This document shows positions 1 to 10,559 of a DNA stretch of 64,000 bases, one piece after another. How positions within the stretch are numbered: the stretch's first letter is position 1; each line of letters starts with the position of its first letter. Position numbers and translations under genes: made by a program. The stretch is from positions 16,471,026 through 16,535,025 of the forward strand of contig NC_079413.1 in NCBI RefSeq assembly GCF_026213295.1. Direction: 5' to 3'. Source of the stretch: Gadus chalcogrammus. Lineage: Eukaryota > Chordata > Actinopteri > Gadiformes > Gadidae. Below the pieces are notes generated by a model. The model worked only from the letters and a program-made list of their open reading frames with translations. It searched no databases and was not told where the DNA came from.

Positions 1-46
1 TGCTGTCTCCTGTTGACCTTTTGACCCCAGACTTCTGGGGGAATAG

Positions 47-678
47 CTGAATCAATTCATTAGTCAATCAGAAGCATGTAAATATCTTTCCGGTGGGGTA
101 AGAGGACGAACAAGGTGTCCTTCAACATCTACGCTTCCAGGCGATTGCAACGGTGCCACACATGAGCATATTCGAACATGTTTAATGGTAGTAATTAGCT
201 GTCGAAATTGGAGGCCTTAATCAATACTGAGCAGCTATTGATTTGCTTCCCGATAAAGATTTGTCACAAATGACATGTTATTTAGCATCTACACGTTGAG
301 CTGAGTCCAATGACACCAAGAACGACACTCTAGCTAATGGTAACATGTATTTTACATGGTACACCTAGGTCTAGGACATGATCTCGGTGTAGCAAGAGGC
401 CGAGCTTGATCTCATTGGACTCAGCTTAACGTGTAGATGCTAATTAACATGTAATTTGTCAAAAATCTCCATCGGGAAGCAAATCTATAGCTGGTCATTA
501 TTGATAAAGGCCTCCAAAATCGACAGCTAATTACTACCCCGAAACATATTCAAATATGATCATGTGTGGCACTGTTGCAATCGTCTCGAAACGTAGATGT
601 CAAAGGACACCTTGTTTGCTCTGTTGCACCACCGGGAACATATTTTCATACTTCTAATGGATTGATTCATATTTTAAG
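47..678. repeat. Nested inverted repeat inside left arm
   Basis: Within the left arm, about 47-313 and 411-678 are diverged inverted copies of one module of about 270-290 bp, separated by a 98-bp spacer. It is the mirror image of 2393-3024. Confidence 0.85.
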
Positions 679-2392
679 GTTCTCGGAGTGAGACTGTAAG
701 TGGCTGCAGCAGAAGTGTTGAGACGAAAGATGATATCAAGAGATTTATAGAATATTCCCATTCACATTATGATTCTTCGTCGTAACATCCGACCAAACAT
801 CCTTCACATTCACAGAGCGAAGATTATGAAAGTCCAGGCTCAGCAAGTGCTCCATCTCGTTGCACCTGCACCCAGCGGCTCGCTTGCAAGATTTTGGCCT
901 GAAGTTCTTCCCAGACCAACACCCTAGCCATCCAACATGCATATCTGAGAATCAGGCCTCTCTTTAATAATGACATAAAGTTATGAGAGAAACACACATT
1001 AACTTTTTGTTATCTCATAAGCGGCGTGGTGCCGGCTCCTTTTGACCTTTTGACCCCCGACTTCAAAAACGTGGCCACAGGCCAGCTGTGTCTACACACC
1101 TTTAGCCACAAATGTACACCTCCATCCCACAAAAAATGGGGACTAGAAACTAACCTCTGTCTTATGTACATTTACTGTACTGTTGGAGGTCACGCCCCTT
1201 TGCCGACCTTTTCGAGATAGCTAGGGATGCTAAAATGTTTACACACATTTCCCGGGGCCCCGAGAACGACATATGCAAGATTTGTAGTTCTAGCCCATAG
1301 AGAAAAAAAGTTTTCCCAAATGGACTGTCATTTGGACAAAGCCCCTTCAGAAGTGTTGACTGCGAGACCTAATGGTTCAGAATGTGGTGGAAAAAAAGTT
1401 TTTGAGATAGGAAGGTCCTACCGCCCTGAAATTTGAATACCATATTCTAGGGCCTAACTGGGACCCCCGCACCGAAACTTGGCCCGGTCGGACCCCGAGG
1501 GCAGGAAGGGGGGGCCTGCCCTCGGGGTCTGACCGGGCCAAGTCTCGGGCAGGAAGGGCCCCCCCTTCCTCCCCTCGGGGTCCGACCGGGCCAAGTTTCG
1601 GTGCGGAGGTCCCAGTTAGGCCCTAGAATAAGGTATTAAAATTTCAGGGCGGTAGGACCTTCCTATCTCAAAAACTGTTTTTCCACCACATTCTGAACCA
1701 TTAGGTCTTGCAGGCTACACTTCTGAGGGGCTTTGTCCAAATGACACTCCATTTGGGAAAACTTTTTTGTCTAAGGGCTAGAACTCCAAATCTCGGATAT
1801 GTCGTACACAGGGCCCCGGGAAATGTGTGTAAACATTTTAGCATCCCTAGCTATCTCGAAAAGGTCGGCAAAGGGGCGTGACCTCCAACAGTACAGTAAA
1901 TGTACATAAGACAGAGGTTAGTTTCTAGTCCCCATTTTTTGTGGGATGGAGGTGTACATTTGTGGCTAAAGGTGTGTAGACACAGCTGGCCTGTGGCCAC
2001 GTTTTTGAAGTCGGGGGTCAAAAGGTCAAAAGGAGCCGGCACCACGCCGCTTATGAGATAACAAAAAGTTAATGTGTGTTTCTCTCATAACTTTATGTCA
2101 TTATTAAAGAGAGGCCTGATTCTCAGATATGCATGTTGGATGGCTAGGGTGTTGGTCTGGGAAGAACTTCAGGCCAAAATCTTGCAAGCGAGCCGCTGGG
2201 TGCAGGTGCAACGAGATGGAGCACTTGCTGAGCCTGGACTTTCATAATCTTCGCTCTGTGAATGTGAAGGATGTTTGGTCGGATGTTACGACGAAGAATC
2301 ATAATGTGAATGGGAATATTCTATAAATCTCTTGATATCATCTTTCGTCTCAACACTTCTGCTGCAGCCACTTACAGTCTCACTCCGAGAAC

Positions 2393-3024
2393 CTTAAAAT
2401 ATGAATCAATCCATTAGAAGTATGAAAATATGTTCCCGGTGGTGCAACAGAGCAAACAAGGTGTCCTTTGACATCTACGTTTCGAGACGATTGCAACAGT
2501 GCCACACATGATCATATTTGAATATGTTTCGGGGTAGTAATTAGCTGTCGATTTTGGAGGCCTTTATCAATAATGACCAGCTATAGATTTGCTTCCCGAT
2601 GGAGATTTTTGACAAATTACATGTTAATTAGCATCTACACGTTAAGCTGAGTCCAATGAGATCAAGCTCGGCCTCTTGCTACACCGAGATCATGTCCTAG
2701 ACCTAGGTGTACCATGTAAAATACATGTTACCATTAGCTAGAGTGTCGTTCTTGGTGTCATTGGACTCAGCTCAACGTGTAGATGCTAAATAACATGTCA
2801 TTTGTGACAAATCTTTATCGGGAAGCAAATCAATAGCTGCTCAGTATTGATTAAGGCCTCCAATTTCGACAGCTAATTACTACCATTAAACATGTTCGAA
2901 TATGCTCATGTGTGGCACCGTTGCAATCGCCTGGAAGCGTAGATGTTGAAGGACACCTTGTTCGTCCTCTTACCCCACCGGAAAGATATTTACATGCTTC
3001 TGATTGACTAATGAATTGATTCAG
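2393..3024. repeat. Nested inverted repeat inside right arm
   Basis: Pairs such as 2554-2562 with 2855-2863 and 2631-2640 with 2777-2786 fit a constant sum of 5417. Modules of about 270-290 bp therefore pair around the spacer 2660-2757. The two module copies differ by substitutions and small indels, unlike the near-identical outer arms. Confidence 0.85.
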
Positions 3025-3289
3025 CTATTCCCCCAGAAGTCTGGGGTCAAAAGGTCAACAGGAGACAGCACCACGCCGGGGTGGAGCCAGATCTCGGGCA
3101 ACAGCGCAGGGTTGCCAGGTCCTGCAAAAAACGTGCCCCCCACATACCGTTCAAAATCCACCCAAAATGTCCTAGAAGCATCCCAAAAAAAAAGATATTA
3201 TTGGCCATTTTGGCCAACGTTTTGAAAGTAATAATATTTGAGGGAATATTTTTTTGTTGTTGTTTTAGCAGCGAAATGCACCGTGTGCG

Positions 3290-3329
<40 letters not shown>

Positions 3330-3424
3330 TGTGTCTGTGTCTGTGTGCCTGTGCGTGCGTGTGTGTGCTTGTGTGTGCTTGTGTGTGTGTGTCTGTGCAT
3401 GTGCGTGCGTGTGTGTGTGTGTAT
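3290..3424. repeat. (GT)n microsatellite, imperfect
   Basis: A GT repeat broken by GC and TC interruptions. The preceding 3071-3285 shows no gene. Confidence 0.95.
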
Positions 3425-3521
3425 AACACGCTATTTTATGTTGAAATGTGACGTAATCCAGTGTTCACGAAACGTACACTGTCAACGTAGGTATGTTTTT
3501 GGCGACTGGGTTGGCTCTCAG
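3421..3521 (-). repeat. Dispersed repeat, copy A (AACCCAGTCGCC end)
   Basis: About 100 bp, similar at roughly 80% by eye to 4532-4631 in the same orientation. On the minus strand it starts AACCCAGTCGCC and ends AGCGTGTTATAC. The start resembles the terminal repeat of the element at 57281. Nothing else is seen in 3522-3681. Confidence 0.7.
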
Positions 3522-3681
3522 ATATACGTGTTTCTAACAAGATGATATCATTAAAAGTTACATAAAGTAACAGTTTAATAACACAAACGCAGGAAGCACG
3601 TGAGCTGCTAGTTTAGCGAAAGCAACCTGACGTCGTTGAAACATGCGAGCGAGCCGATCAACTCCTAATAACTATAAAACT

Positions 3682-3955
3682 AAAGATCAGACACAATCAC
3701 TGACTGAAGATTATGCAATTAAAAAGTATATTTCTCGCTAGAAATGTTATTAGAAACACGTTTAACGGTGAATCGGTCCTAAAATATTGCATTTCCCATT
3801 CAGATAATAAAGATTAATAAAGATCATACACATTCACTGACTGAAGATTATGTAAGGAAAATGTACATTTCTCGCTAGAAATGTCATTAGAAACGCGTTT
3901 AATGGTGTATCTGTCCTAAAATATTGCATTTCCCATTCAGATAATAAAGATTAAT
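3682..3955. repeat. Two tandem copies of a 137-bp unit
   Basis: AAAGATCA...CACTGACTGAAG begins at 3682 and again at about 3819. Each copy ends CAGATAATAAAGATTAAT. 3956-4185 shows no gene. Confidence 0.88.
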
Positions 3956-4185
3956 ATAAGCTACGCCGTGTTCCGGAGCCGCGGGGGATTCTGGGAATTG
4001 GGGTTCTCAGTTGACAAATGGGGCTTTTGTTAACTTGTTTTGTTGTTAGGATTAAGTGGGGTTAATGGGTTCGGGATGTTATGTGGTTGTGTGTTGTTCT
4101 ATTAACATTGTCCGTGTGTTCATTATTGTCGACACCGTCACCGAGAGTGACGTGACCATCGTTTCGCGCAGCTGTTCCGTGTTGA

Positions 4186-4455
4186 AGTCTCGTTCAATAA
4201 AAACCAACTCTCGTTGTCGAGCGTTAAATAAAAACCAACTCTCGTTGTCGAGCGTGCCCCCCCCCTACAAACGTGTCTCCCCCCCCTCACAAACGTGTCC
4301 CCCCCCCCCCCCCCTTCAACTACCGTGTCGTCGTCCCCCCCCCCCCCCCCCCCCCACAATCGTGTGTCGTCGTCCCCCCTCAACAAACGTGTCTCCCCCC
4401 CCCCCCCCCTCCCCGGTCAACAACAGTCTCCCCCCCCCCCCCCCTAAACAATCGT
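4186..4455. repeat. 31-bp direct duplication and C-rich minisatellite
   Basis: An AATAAAAACCAACTCTCGTT unit occurs twice (about 4194-4255). It is followed by blocks of ACAAACGTGTC separated by C runs of 8-18. Open frames here are low complexity. Confidence 0.85.
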
Positions 4456-4531
4456 GTCCACAATTTGCCGCGAAAGCCGTGAAACCCAAACCCCGAAACC
4501 CGCCTCCACAGCGGCACACGTGGATACTGTA

Positions 4532-4631
4532 GGTATAACACGCTATTTTTTACGTTGAAATGCTGCGTATCCAGTGTTCATGGAAACGTACACCACTGAC
4601 GTTTTTTCTTGGCGACTGGGTTGCACACACA
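4532..4631 (-). repeat. Dispersed repeat, copy B, next to E19 donor
   Basis: Second copy of the repeat at 3421-3521. On the coding strand its AACCCAGTCGCC end lies about 10 bp after the E19 donor. Confidence 0.7.
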
Positions 4632-4635
4632 GTAC

Positions 4636-4745
4636 CTTTCTTTGAAGAAGCCGCGGAAGCCGAAAGCGATGAGTTTGAGGATCGACTCGAGAACAAAGGT
4701 GGAGGTGAAGAAATAGTTACAGTACTTCAGGACCAGGTCCAGAGA
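4636..4745 (-). CDS. cacna1i: cacna1i E19: IVS2, last channel exon in window
   Basis: The exon reads SLDLVLKYCNYFFTSTFVLE then SILKLIAFGFRGFFKER, which is S2 of domain IV. The acceptor is CTCACAG|TCT with a (CT)n tract about 30 bp upstream. The donor is AAAG|GTACTG, phase 2. A dispersed repeat begins about 10 bp into the next intron. Later exons (IVS3 onward) are not in the window. Confidence 0.93.
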
Positions 4746-4776
4746 CTGTGAGCGAGAGACATAGAGACACACAGAC

Positions 4777-4778
<2 letters not shown>

Positions 4779-4868
<90 letters not shown>
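4779..4868. repeat. (GA)n microsatellite
   Basis: About 45 GA units; it is a (CT)n tract upstream of the E19 acceptor on the coding strand. Confidence 0.97.
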
Positions 4869-4869
<1 letters not shown>

Positions 4870-5120
4870 GGACAGACAGACAGACAAGAGAGGCAGATTT
4901 GACTGTGAACAATAGTTTATACAAGCATAATTTATGTTGTACTTTTTTTCTTACTTCGTCTTCTGATATTGTTTAGTTTGTGACTGATGTTTTAGTCACA
5001 CCAGAAGAGCTGAAGCATTTGAGGTAGACTGAGAATGACAACAATCACCCACAATCGTTTTGAACTGTCAGACGGGGGAGGTTCATCATCAAGACAAACA
5101 TCCGCTGGAGAGCTGACCTG

Positions 5121-5210
5121 CTGTAGGGTGCTGTAGGGTGCTGTAGGGTGCTGTAGGGTGGTGTAGGGTGAGGTAGGGTGGTGTAGGGTGGTGTAGGGTG
5201 GTGTAGGGTG
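5121..5210. repeat. 10-bp minisatellite CTGTAGGGTG, nine copies
   Basis: Four identical units, then variants GTGTAGGGTG and AGGTAGGGTG. It lies in the intron between E18 and E19. Confidence 0.95.
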
Positions 5211-5413
5211 GTGAAGGCTAATGTATGGGACTGTAGGTTTTACTAGTGTCCTCCATTGACCCACTATGAGATAATATGTGTTGACGGTCCAAAGGCTCCT
5301 GCTTTGTAAGCTAAAGGGTTGCCTTGAGTTTGAGTGATCAGGGACCAATCCGGCTCTGAGTCTTGCCCTGCCTCCACATGAAGGTTGAGTGACAGCAGAG
5401 GGGCGGGTCTTAC

Positions 5414-5565
5414 ACGGGGCTGGCTGTAGTGCTCCAGAGACATGGTGATGACGTTGAAACAGATGATGAAGGTGATGATGAGGTCCAGCCAGTGGTTGGT
5501 GCACAGGGTGTGAACCATCAGACGGACTCTGCTGTAGCTCGAGTAGTACGGAAGTTTCTGGGCAT
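5414..5565 (-). CDS. cacna1i: cacna1i E18: end of III-IV linker and IVS1
   Basis: The exon reads [20 protein letters not shown] then [20 protein letters not shown] and [10 protein letters not shown], the first membrane segment of domain IV. The acceptor ACCAG|AT follows a run of about 25 C residues and a long (CT)n tract. Two donors overlap. CGT|GTAAGA, phase 0, fits E19; C|GTGTAA, phase 1, does not. Confidence 0.93.
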
Positions 5566-5570
5566 CTGGT

Positions 5571-5603
5571 GGGGGGGGGGGGGGGGGGGGGGGGAGAGAG
5601 AGA

Positions 5604-5692
<89 letters not shown>
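5571..5692. repeat. Poly-G then (GA)n, upstream of E18
   Basis: About 25 G residues followed by about 50 GA units. On the coding strand this forms a polypyrimidine tract adjoining the E18 acceptor. Confidence 0.95.
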
Positions 5693-5696
<4 letters not shown>

Positions 5697-5754
5697 GTTT
5701 AAATCCAGCCCTTTTTATGCAATCAAGAGACAAATTTACATTCTGATTCAAATT

Positions 5755-6919
5755 CTAATTTTGCTCAAACTACTGCAAGCAATTATTGAACCCATCCTGC
5801 TATCTCTTCTCTATGGAAGCGAAGTGTGGGGCCCACAAACAAACACACTTTTTGACCAATGGGAAAAACATCCAATTGAAATGGCAAACACTGAATTTTG
5901 TAAAAGCATTTTGCAGGTACACAGGACAACCACTAACAACACCTGCAGAGCTGAATTAGGTCAGTATCCCCTGCTATTATAAACCCCAAAACAATCAATT
6001 AAATATTGGCTACATCTAAAACAAAGTGACCCCCACTCCTTCCAGCACAAAGCACTGCAAAGCCAAGAGATGAACAGGAGTCCCCTCACTCTGCTGGCCC
6101 TCAGGCTCTGTCCACAGACAGGTCCCCCCTATGCTCTGCCTCAGGACCAGCCTGAGAACATATCAATTAGACTCAACCAAATTATAAAACATCAGAAACA
6201 AACCTACCTCACCCATTTGAACATTAAAACACACACACAGAGCAAAATGCAGTCTTATCTGGCCCCAAATAGACAGTACACTGTGGCCCCCTACCTGACC
6301 ACATTGACTGATGTTAGACACAGAGAGATGTTAACAAAGTACAGACTGAGCACTCACAGCCTGGCCATAGAAACAGGCCGACATAGGAAATCATGGCTTC
6401 CCAAAGAGGAGCGGCTGTGCCAGCAGTATGAAGAACCTGCTGTAGAGACCGAGCAGCACTTCCCCCTCCACTGCCACAAATTCAAAAATGTCCTTGAAGT
6501 ATATTTTAGCAAATTCGGCCAAAAACACCCACATTTTATAAACTCCCATATAGACCAACGAAAAATATTAATGGGAGAGAGAAAAGAGCGCCGTCCTCGC
6601 AGGACAGTTTATTTCAGCTTGCCACAACATGAGAGTATGACATTCTACACCAGGCCTCACTGTTTAATTTTGTTTTATTTTAATGATTATTCGTAACCTT
6701 TATGTAGCTTCTCTTTACATTCATTTAATTTGACTATAATATTACTATTATTTCTATATGTAAAGATGTACATCTGTATGTTATGGAATATTGTTATAGG
6801 TTGACGTTCTCTTTTGTTATTCTACATAATATTTGTAACACTGCAATGCTTTGGCAACACTGTTTGGTTTACCACAATAGTCATGCCAATGAAGCTTTTT
6901 GAAATTGAAATTGAAATTG

Positions 6920-6930
<11 letters not shown>
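5755..6930 (+). mobile_element. 5'-truncated LINE, end of ORF2 and 3' tail
   Basis: Two open stretches (5761-5982 and 6070-6696) resemble the C-terminal part of a non-LTR retrotransposon ORF2. They include EPILLSLLYGSEVWGPQ and a zinc-knuckle-like C...HFPLHCHKF. A stop and frame change separate them, so it is dead. The 3' end has (ATTGAA) repeats running into a GA microsatellite. Clade unresolved; no endonuclease or catalytic reverse transcriptase part is present. Confidence 0.75.
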
Positions 6931-6994
<64 letters not shown>

Positions 6995-7002
6995 CAGAGA
7001 GA

Positions 7003-7045
<43 letters not shown>
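6925..7045. repeat. (GA)n microsatellite
   Basis: Imperfect GA repeat continuing from the LINE tail. Confidence 0.95.
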
Positions 7046-7047
<2 letters not shown>

Positions 7048-7087
7048 TCAGAGGACTGGATCACTTGAGGATATTAAAGAGATTGAG

Positions 7088-7152
7088 AGAGAGGAACCAG
7101 ACTGGAACCAGACTGGACCCAGACCGGAACCAGACTGAACCAGACTGGAACC
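7088..7152. repeat. 12-bp tandem repeat, GGAACCAGACT type
   Basis: Four to five degenerate units of ACCAGACTGGA. 7153-7370 shows nothing. Confidence 0.75.
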
Positions 7153-7374
7153 CATCATCAGTCTGCAGTATTGGCCCATTAACTCCTAATGTCCTTATCA
7201 ATGTTTATCCACAGTCCACGGTAAACATCAGTCTGCTGTGAGCACCAACAGGATGAATCTCCTCTATTGACCATATAAAGTATTCAGTCAGTGGTGATTA
7301 ACCGTCGTTAATAATAGAGAGAGTTTGTAGCACTCCTTCATCATTCACCACCCAAATAGGAACCTTTGGGCTTC

Positions 7375-7440
<66 letters not shown>

Positions 7441-7716
7441 CCTTGTTTTCTCGTCTTCTCTCTGTCTCTTAAAATATTCTTTGTTTCCTCTTACTCTATC
7501 TCTCCCCTCTCCATCTCCAGCCCTCCCCTCCACCCCTTCTCGAACTATTCACCCCTCCTTCCCCTCTCTATCTCTTTCCCCTCAACCTCTCCCCTCTCTA
7601 TCTCTCCCCTCTCTATCTCTCTCCTCTCCTTCCCCTCTCCTCTCCTTCCCCTCCCCCCTCCACCTCTCCCTCCCCCTCCACCTCTCCCTCCTCCTCCCAT
7701 AGAGACTTCTCCTTAC
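7375..7716. repeat. (TC)n and pyrimidine-rich tract downstream of E17
   Basis: About 30 TC units, then irregular CTCTCCCCTCTC repeats up to the E17 donor. Open frames here are artefacts of the repeat. Confidence 0.9.
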
Positions 7717-7909
7717 TCCTCCTCTTCTTCTCCATGCGTCGCTGGCGCTTCTCCTCTCGGCGCTTCGCCTCCTCCACCTCCTGGTGCTGCCGGCACTTGT
7801 GGAAGTTCTCCACTACCACGCCCACGAACATGTTGAGGACAAAGAAACTGACGATGAGCAGGAAGGAGATGAAGTACAGCAGCATCCAGGGGTTGTTGTT
7901 GGTCACCGG
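7717..7909 (-). CDS. cacna1i: cacna1i E17: IIIS6 and III-IV linker
   Basis: The exon reads [20 protein letters not shown], then [20 protein letters not shown] and a charged linker ending EKKRR. The acceptor is CCCCAG|CCG. The chosen donor is AGGA|GTAAGG, phase 1, which joins E18 to give NAQKLPYY, in line with mammalian Cav3.3. The frame stays open past this donor as SKEK, the same residues that follow in Cav3.1, so the donor bases are also potential coding sequence. Confidence 0.93.
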
Positions 7910-8150
7910 CTGGGGGGAGGGGGGGAGGGAGTGAGGAGGGGAGAGAGAGATAGAGAGAGGGAGACAAAAAGGAGAGAGAAAGGGTGTGTGTTGTTAAAGG
8001 TGGAAAGTAAGATAGATAAGGACATGATTATGAATGATGATGACAATGCGATGATGGGGGTAGAAATAAGGGTGTGGAGAGTGCGAGAGAGGGGAGGAGA
8101 GAGGGAGGGGAGGGGAGAAGGGGAGAGAAGAGAGGGGAGGAGGAAAATAA
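7910..8150. repeat. Purine-rich (GGGGAGAGA) tract
   Basis: G/A-rich sequence between E17 and E16 with no gene. It is the pyrimidine tract of the E17 acceptor on the coding strand. Confidence 0.8.
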
Positions 8151-8271
8151 ACAAAAAAAGGGTCATTCATATTGATGTCATCCATGCATCATAAAGAGAC
8201 CATGTCTAGACGTCAGAGCCTCCCGTATCCCCCTACAGGAGAGGACCTCCGTGTCTCTGCTCCTCCAGTAC

Positions 8272-8361
8272 CTGCTGGTCCACCCCCACCGCGTCCAGTC
8301 CGTGGTACATGATGTTCACCCAGCCATCCTTGGATGCCAGCACGAACAGGGACATGAGGGC
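8272..8361 (-). CDS. cacna1i: cacna1i E16: domain III selectivity filter
   Basis: This 30-codon exon reads [20 protein letters not shown] then [10 protein letters not shown]. The aspartate of SKDGW is the domain III residue of the EEDD filter. The acceptor is CCCCAG|GCC and the donor CAG|GTACTG, phase 0. It was read directly from the DNA because another frame is longer here. Confidence 0.94.
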
Positions 8362-8527
8362 CTGGGGACAGGGAGCACAGGGGTGAATCTACCAGTACAG
8401 ACTGGTAAAGAACCATCACAGGCTTTTGAAATGTTAAGAGCTCAGGCATCTTGGCCTTAGTAACCTCATTATTCAAATGAAAAGAAACCTTTACACCGTT
8501 ATAACATGCTGAAAGGATTTTCATTTT

Positions 8528-8541
8528 TTTTATTATTATTA

Positions 8542-8599
<58 letters not shown>
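8528..8599. repeat. (ATT)n microsatellite
   Basis: About 20 ATT units. 8600-8780 is AT-rich with no gene. Confidence 0.95.
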
Positions 8600-8601
<2 letters not shown>

Positions 8602-8789
8602 TTTATTTATTAGTTATTAAATTATTTCTGTTTGATATCTATTATCGCTTTTAGCTCAAACTTTTTATTTATTTTTATTTAAAAATGTATCGTTATTAAG
8701 GGATATATTTTACGATGTCAATGACTACAATTTATCAGTGGTGTTCATAACTCAATGAAATACTAATTACAAAAACAAATCATGCTAAA

Positions 8790-8932
<143 letters not shown>

Positions 8933-8951
8933 GCTCTCTGTCATGTCTCAC

Positions 8952-9077
8952 CTGTCCCAGGTTGTCAAAGTTGTACTTGTGGTGGACCCACTTGTAGTTG
9001 GCCTGCAGGCAGTCGGATCGGTTGGTGATGTTCCTGACGTCAAGTCCGAAGCAGTAGAAAAACTTCCCTTTGAACAG
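8952..9077 (-). CDS. cacna1i: cacna1i E15: domain III extracellular turret
   Basis: The exon reads [20 protein letters not shown] then [20 protein letters not shown], ending GQ. It includes the NITNRSDC glycosylation-type and cysteine motif conserved in Cav3 channels. The acceptor is GGCCAG|CTG and the donor CAG|GTGAGA, both phase 0. A (GT)n tract on the coding strand starts about 17 bp beyond the donor. Confidence 0.95.
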
Positions 9078-9196
9078 CTGGCCGGACGTTGGCGACAAGG
9101 ACACAGTGAAGGGCTTCAGTCACACTCAGAGAACACAGCTTCACAACACTTGGACGCCACACAACCCAAGCAGCCACACTAATGAGATGGTCACAG

Positions 9197-9198
<2 letters not shown>

Positions 9199-9265
<67 letters not shown>

Positions 9266-9318
9266 TGTGTGTGTGTGTGCGTGTGTGTTTTGTGTGTGTC
9301 TGTGTCTGTCTGTGTGTC

Positions 9319-9400
<82 letters not shown>

Positions 9401-9405
9401 TGTGT
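9199..9405. repeat. (GT)n microsatellite
   Basis: Two long GT blocks separated by GTCT variants. Confidence 0.97.
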
Positions 9406-9529
9406 CACAAGCATCAAAGCAGCAGAGAGACATCGAGGCTCAGAGAGAGGAGGAATGTGGGAGTGGAGCGCATTGGAAACACCGCCTCTGTTTGATCACT
9501 CATGGACAAGAAGTAGGAATAGGTGCACA

Positions 9530-9797
9530 CACTCAAATACACACACACACTCACACACACACATTCTAAACACATACACACAGACACATATGCACACACT
9601 AATGCAGAAACAAACAAACATCCTACACTCAAACAATACTCACGCAGTAACACACACACAAAGACAGTACACAAATACTCGCACAAATTCACCCACATGT
9701 ATACACCCACCCACCCTTACACACACACACACAAAGACACACATGTACACATACACACATACCTACAAACACTCGCACACACACACACACACACACC
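9530..9797. repeat. CA-rich tract ending at E14 donor
   Basis: Degenerate CA repeats with ACACTC and CATA variants. The last block touches the E14 splice donor region. Confidence 0.9.
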
Positions 9798-9801
9798 GCA
9801 C

Positions 9802-9928
9802 CTGTACTCCCAGGATGCCGAAGATGATGAAGAATGCGCAGCAGATGAGGACGATGTTCCCGATGGGCTTCAAGGACGTGATCAGCGTCTCCACCACCAG
9901 CTTGAGGCCCGGAGCCCGGCTGATCACC
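9802..9928 (-). CDS. cacna1i: cacna1i E14: IIIS4-S5 linker and IIIS5
   Basis: The first base completes the last S4 arginine. The exon then reads [20 protein letters not shown] and [20 protein letters not shown], ending VQ. The acceptor follows a run of C residues, and the donor is ACAG|GTGCGG, which runs straight into a (GT)n tract on the coding strand. The preceding intron is about 7.2 kb and holds the DIRS element. Confidence 0.95.
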
Positions 9929-9929
9929 C

Positions 9930-10245
9930 TGGGGGGGTGGGGGAGACAGAGGGGTAGACAGGAGGGGGAGGGAGGAGACAGGGGGGGGGGGGGGGGGAGA
10001 GAGACAGAGGGGGGGGGAGAGGGGAGAGGGGGGAGCGGGGGGAGACAGAGGGGGAGAGAGAGGGGAGATAGAGGGGAGCAGGGGGGAGCAGAGGGAAGCG
10101 GGGGGGAGACAGAGGGGAGAGGGGGGAGCAGGGGGGAGGCGGGTGGAGACAGGGGGAGACAGAGGGGAGAGGGGGGGAGGCAGGGGGAGATAGAGGGGGG
10201 ACAGAGGGGTGCGGGGGAGAGATCGGGGGAGGCGGGGGGAGATAG
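9930..10245. repeat. G-rich purine minisatellite
   Basis: Repeats of GGGGGAGACAGAGGGGAGA type directly upstream of the E14 acceptor on the coding strand. The G runs could form quadruplexes. Confidence 0.9.
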
Positions 10246-10559
10246 AGGGTCACTGGACCGACCACACAGAGGAGCTCAGAGCTGAAGGCAGCCATCTTTA
10301 GGAGGTTCGATGTGGTTTGTATCTTCTGGACCACAAGTTGAGCTTCTTCTAGAGCATTGGCCCCATTATTTTAGAACAACAAACACAAGGAACCCTTTTA
10401 TATCAAATGCACTTTGGAACAAATAAATCTGCATAATTGTATCCTCCAAATTTGCCCAACACACTTTTCTTTGTGTTTAACTGAAACAAAAAACAGTGGT
10501 GGTTTACTTGAACGGTGGCCCTGCTCTAGTTCTATTTCTCTTCACCATCACTTAGCACT

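Larger units (their letters stand above)
1..3070. repeat. Giant inverted repeat (palindrome), about 1.5-kb arms
   Basis: Every checked position x in 1-1500 is the complement of position 3071-x. The arms appear identical from 1 to about 1257 (partner 1814-3070) in all stretches compared. From about 1258 to 1500 they differ at roughly one base in ten. The centre (about 1519-1552) is GC-rich and does not pair cleanly. Two short open frames occur once per arm with identical products (64 and 65 aa), with no recognisable domain, so they are probably not genes. It may continue left of position 1. It could be a foldback or palindromic DNA transposon. It lies in the intron after cacna1i E19. Confidence 0.93.

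Noticed and set aside
745..2326. Identical 64- and 65-aa frames in the palindrome arms as genes
   Set aside because: They are duplicated because the arms are mirror copies. No domain, start context or codon signal supports coding.
9263..10285. 340-aa open frame through GT/CA and G-rich repeats
   Set aside because: Composition-driven frame across microsatellites, antisense to E14.
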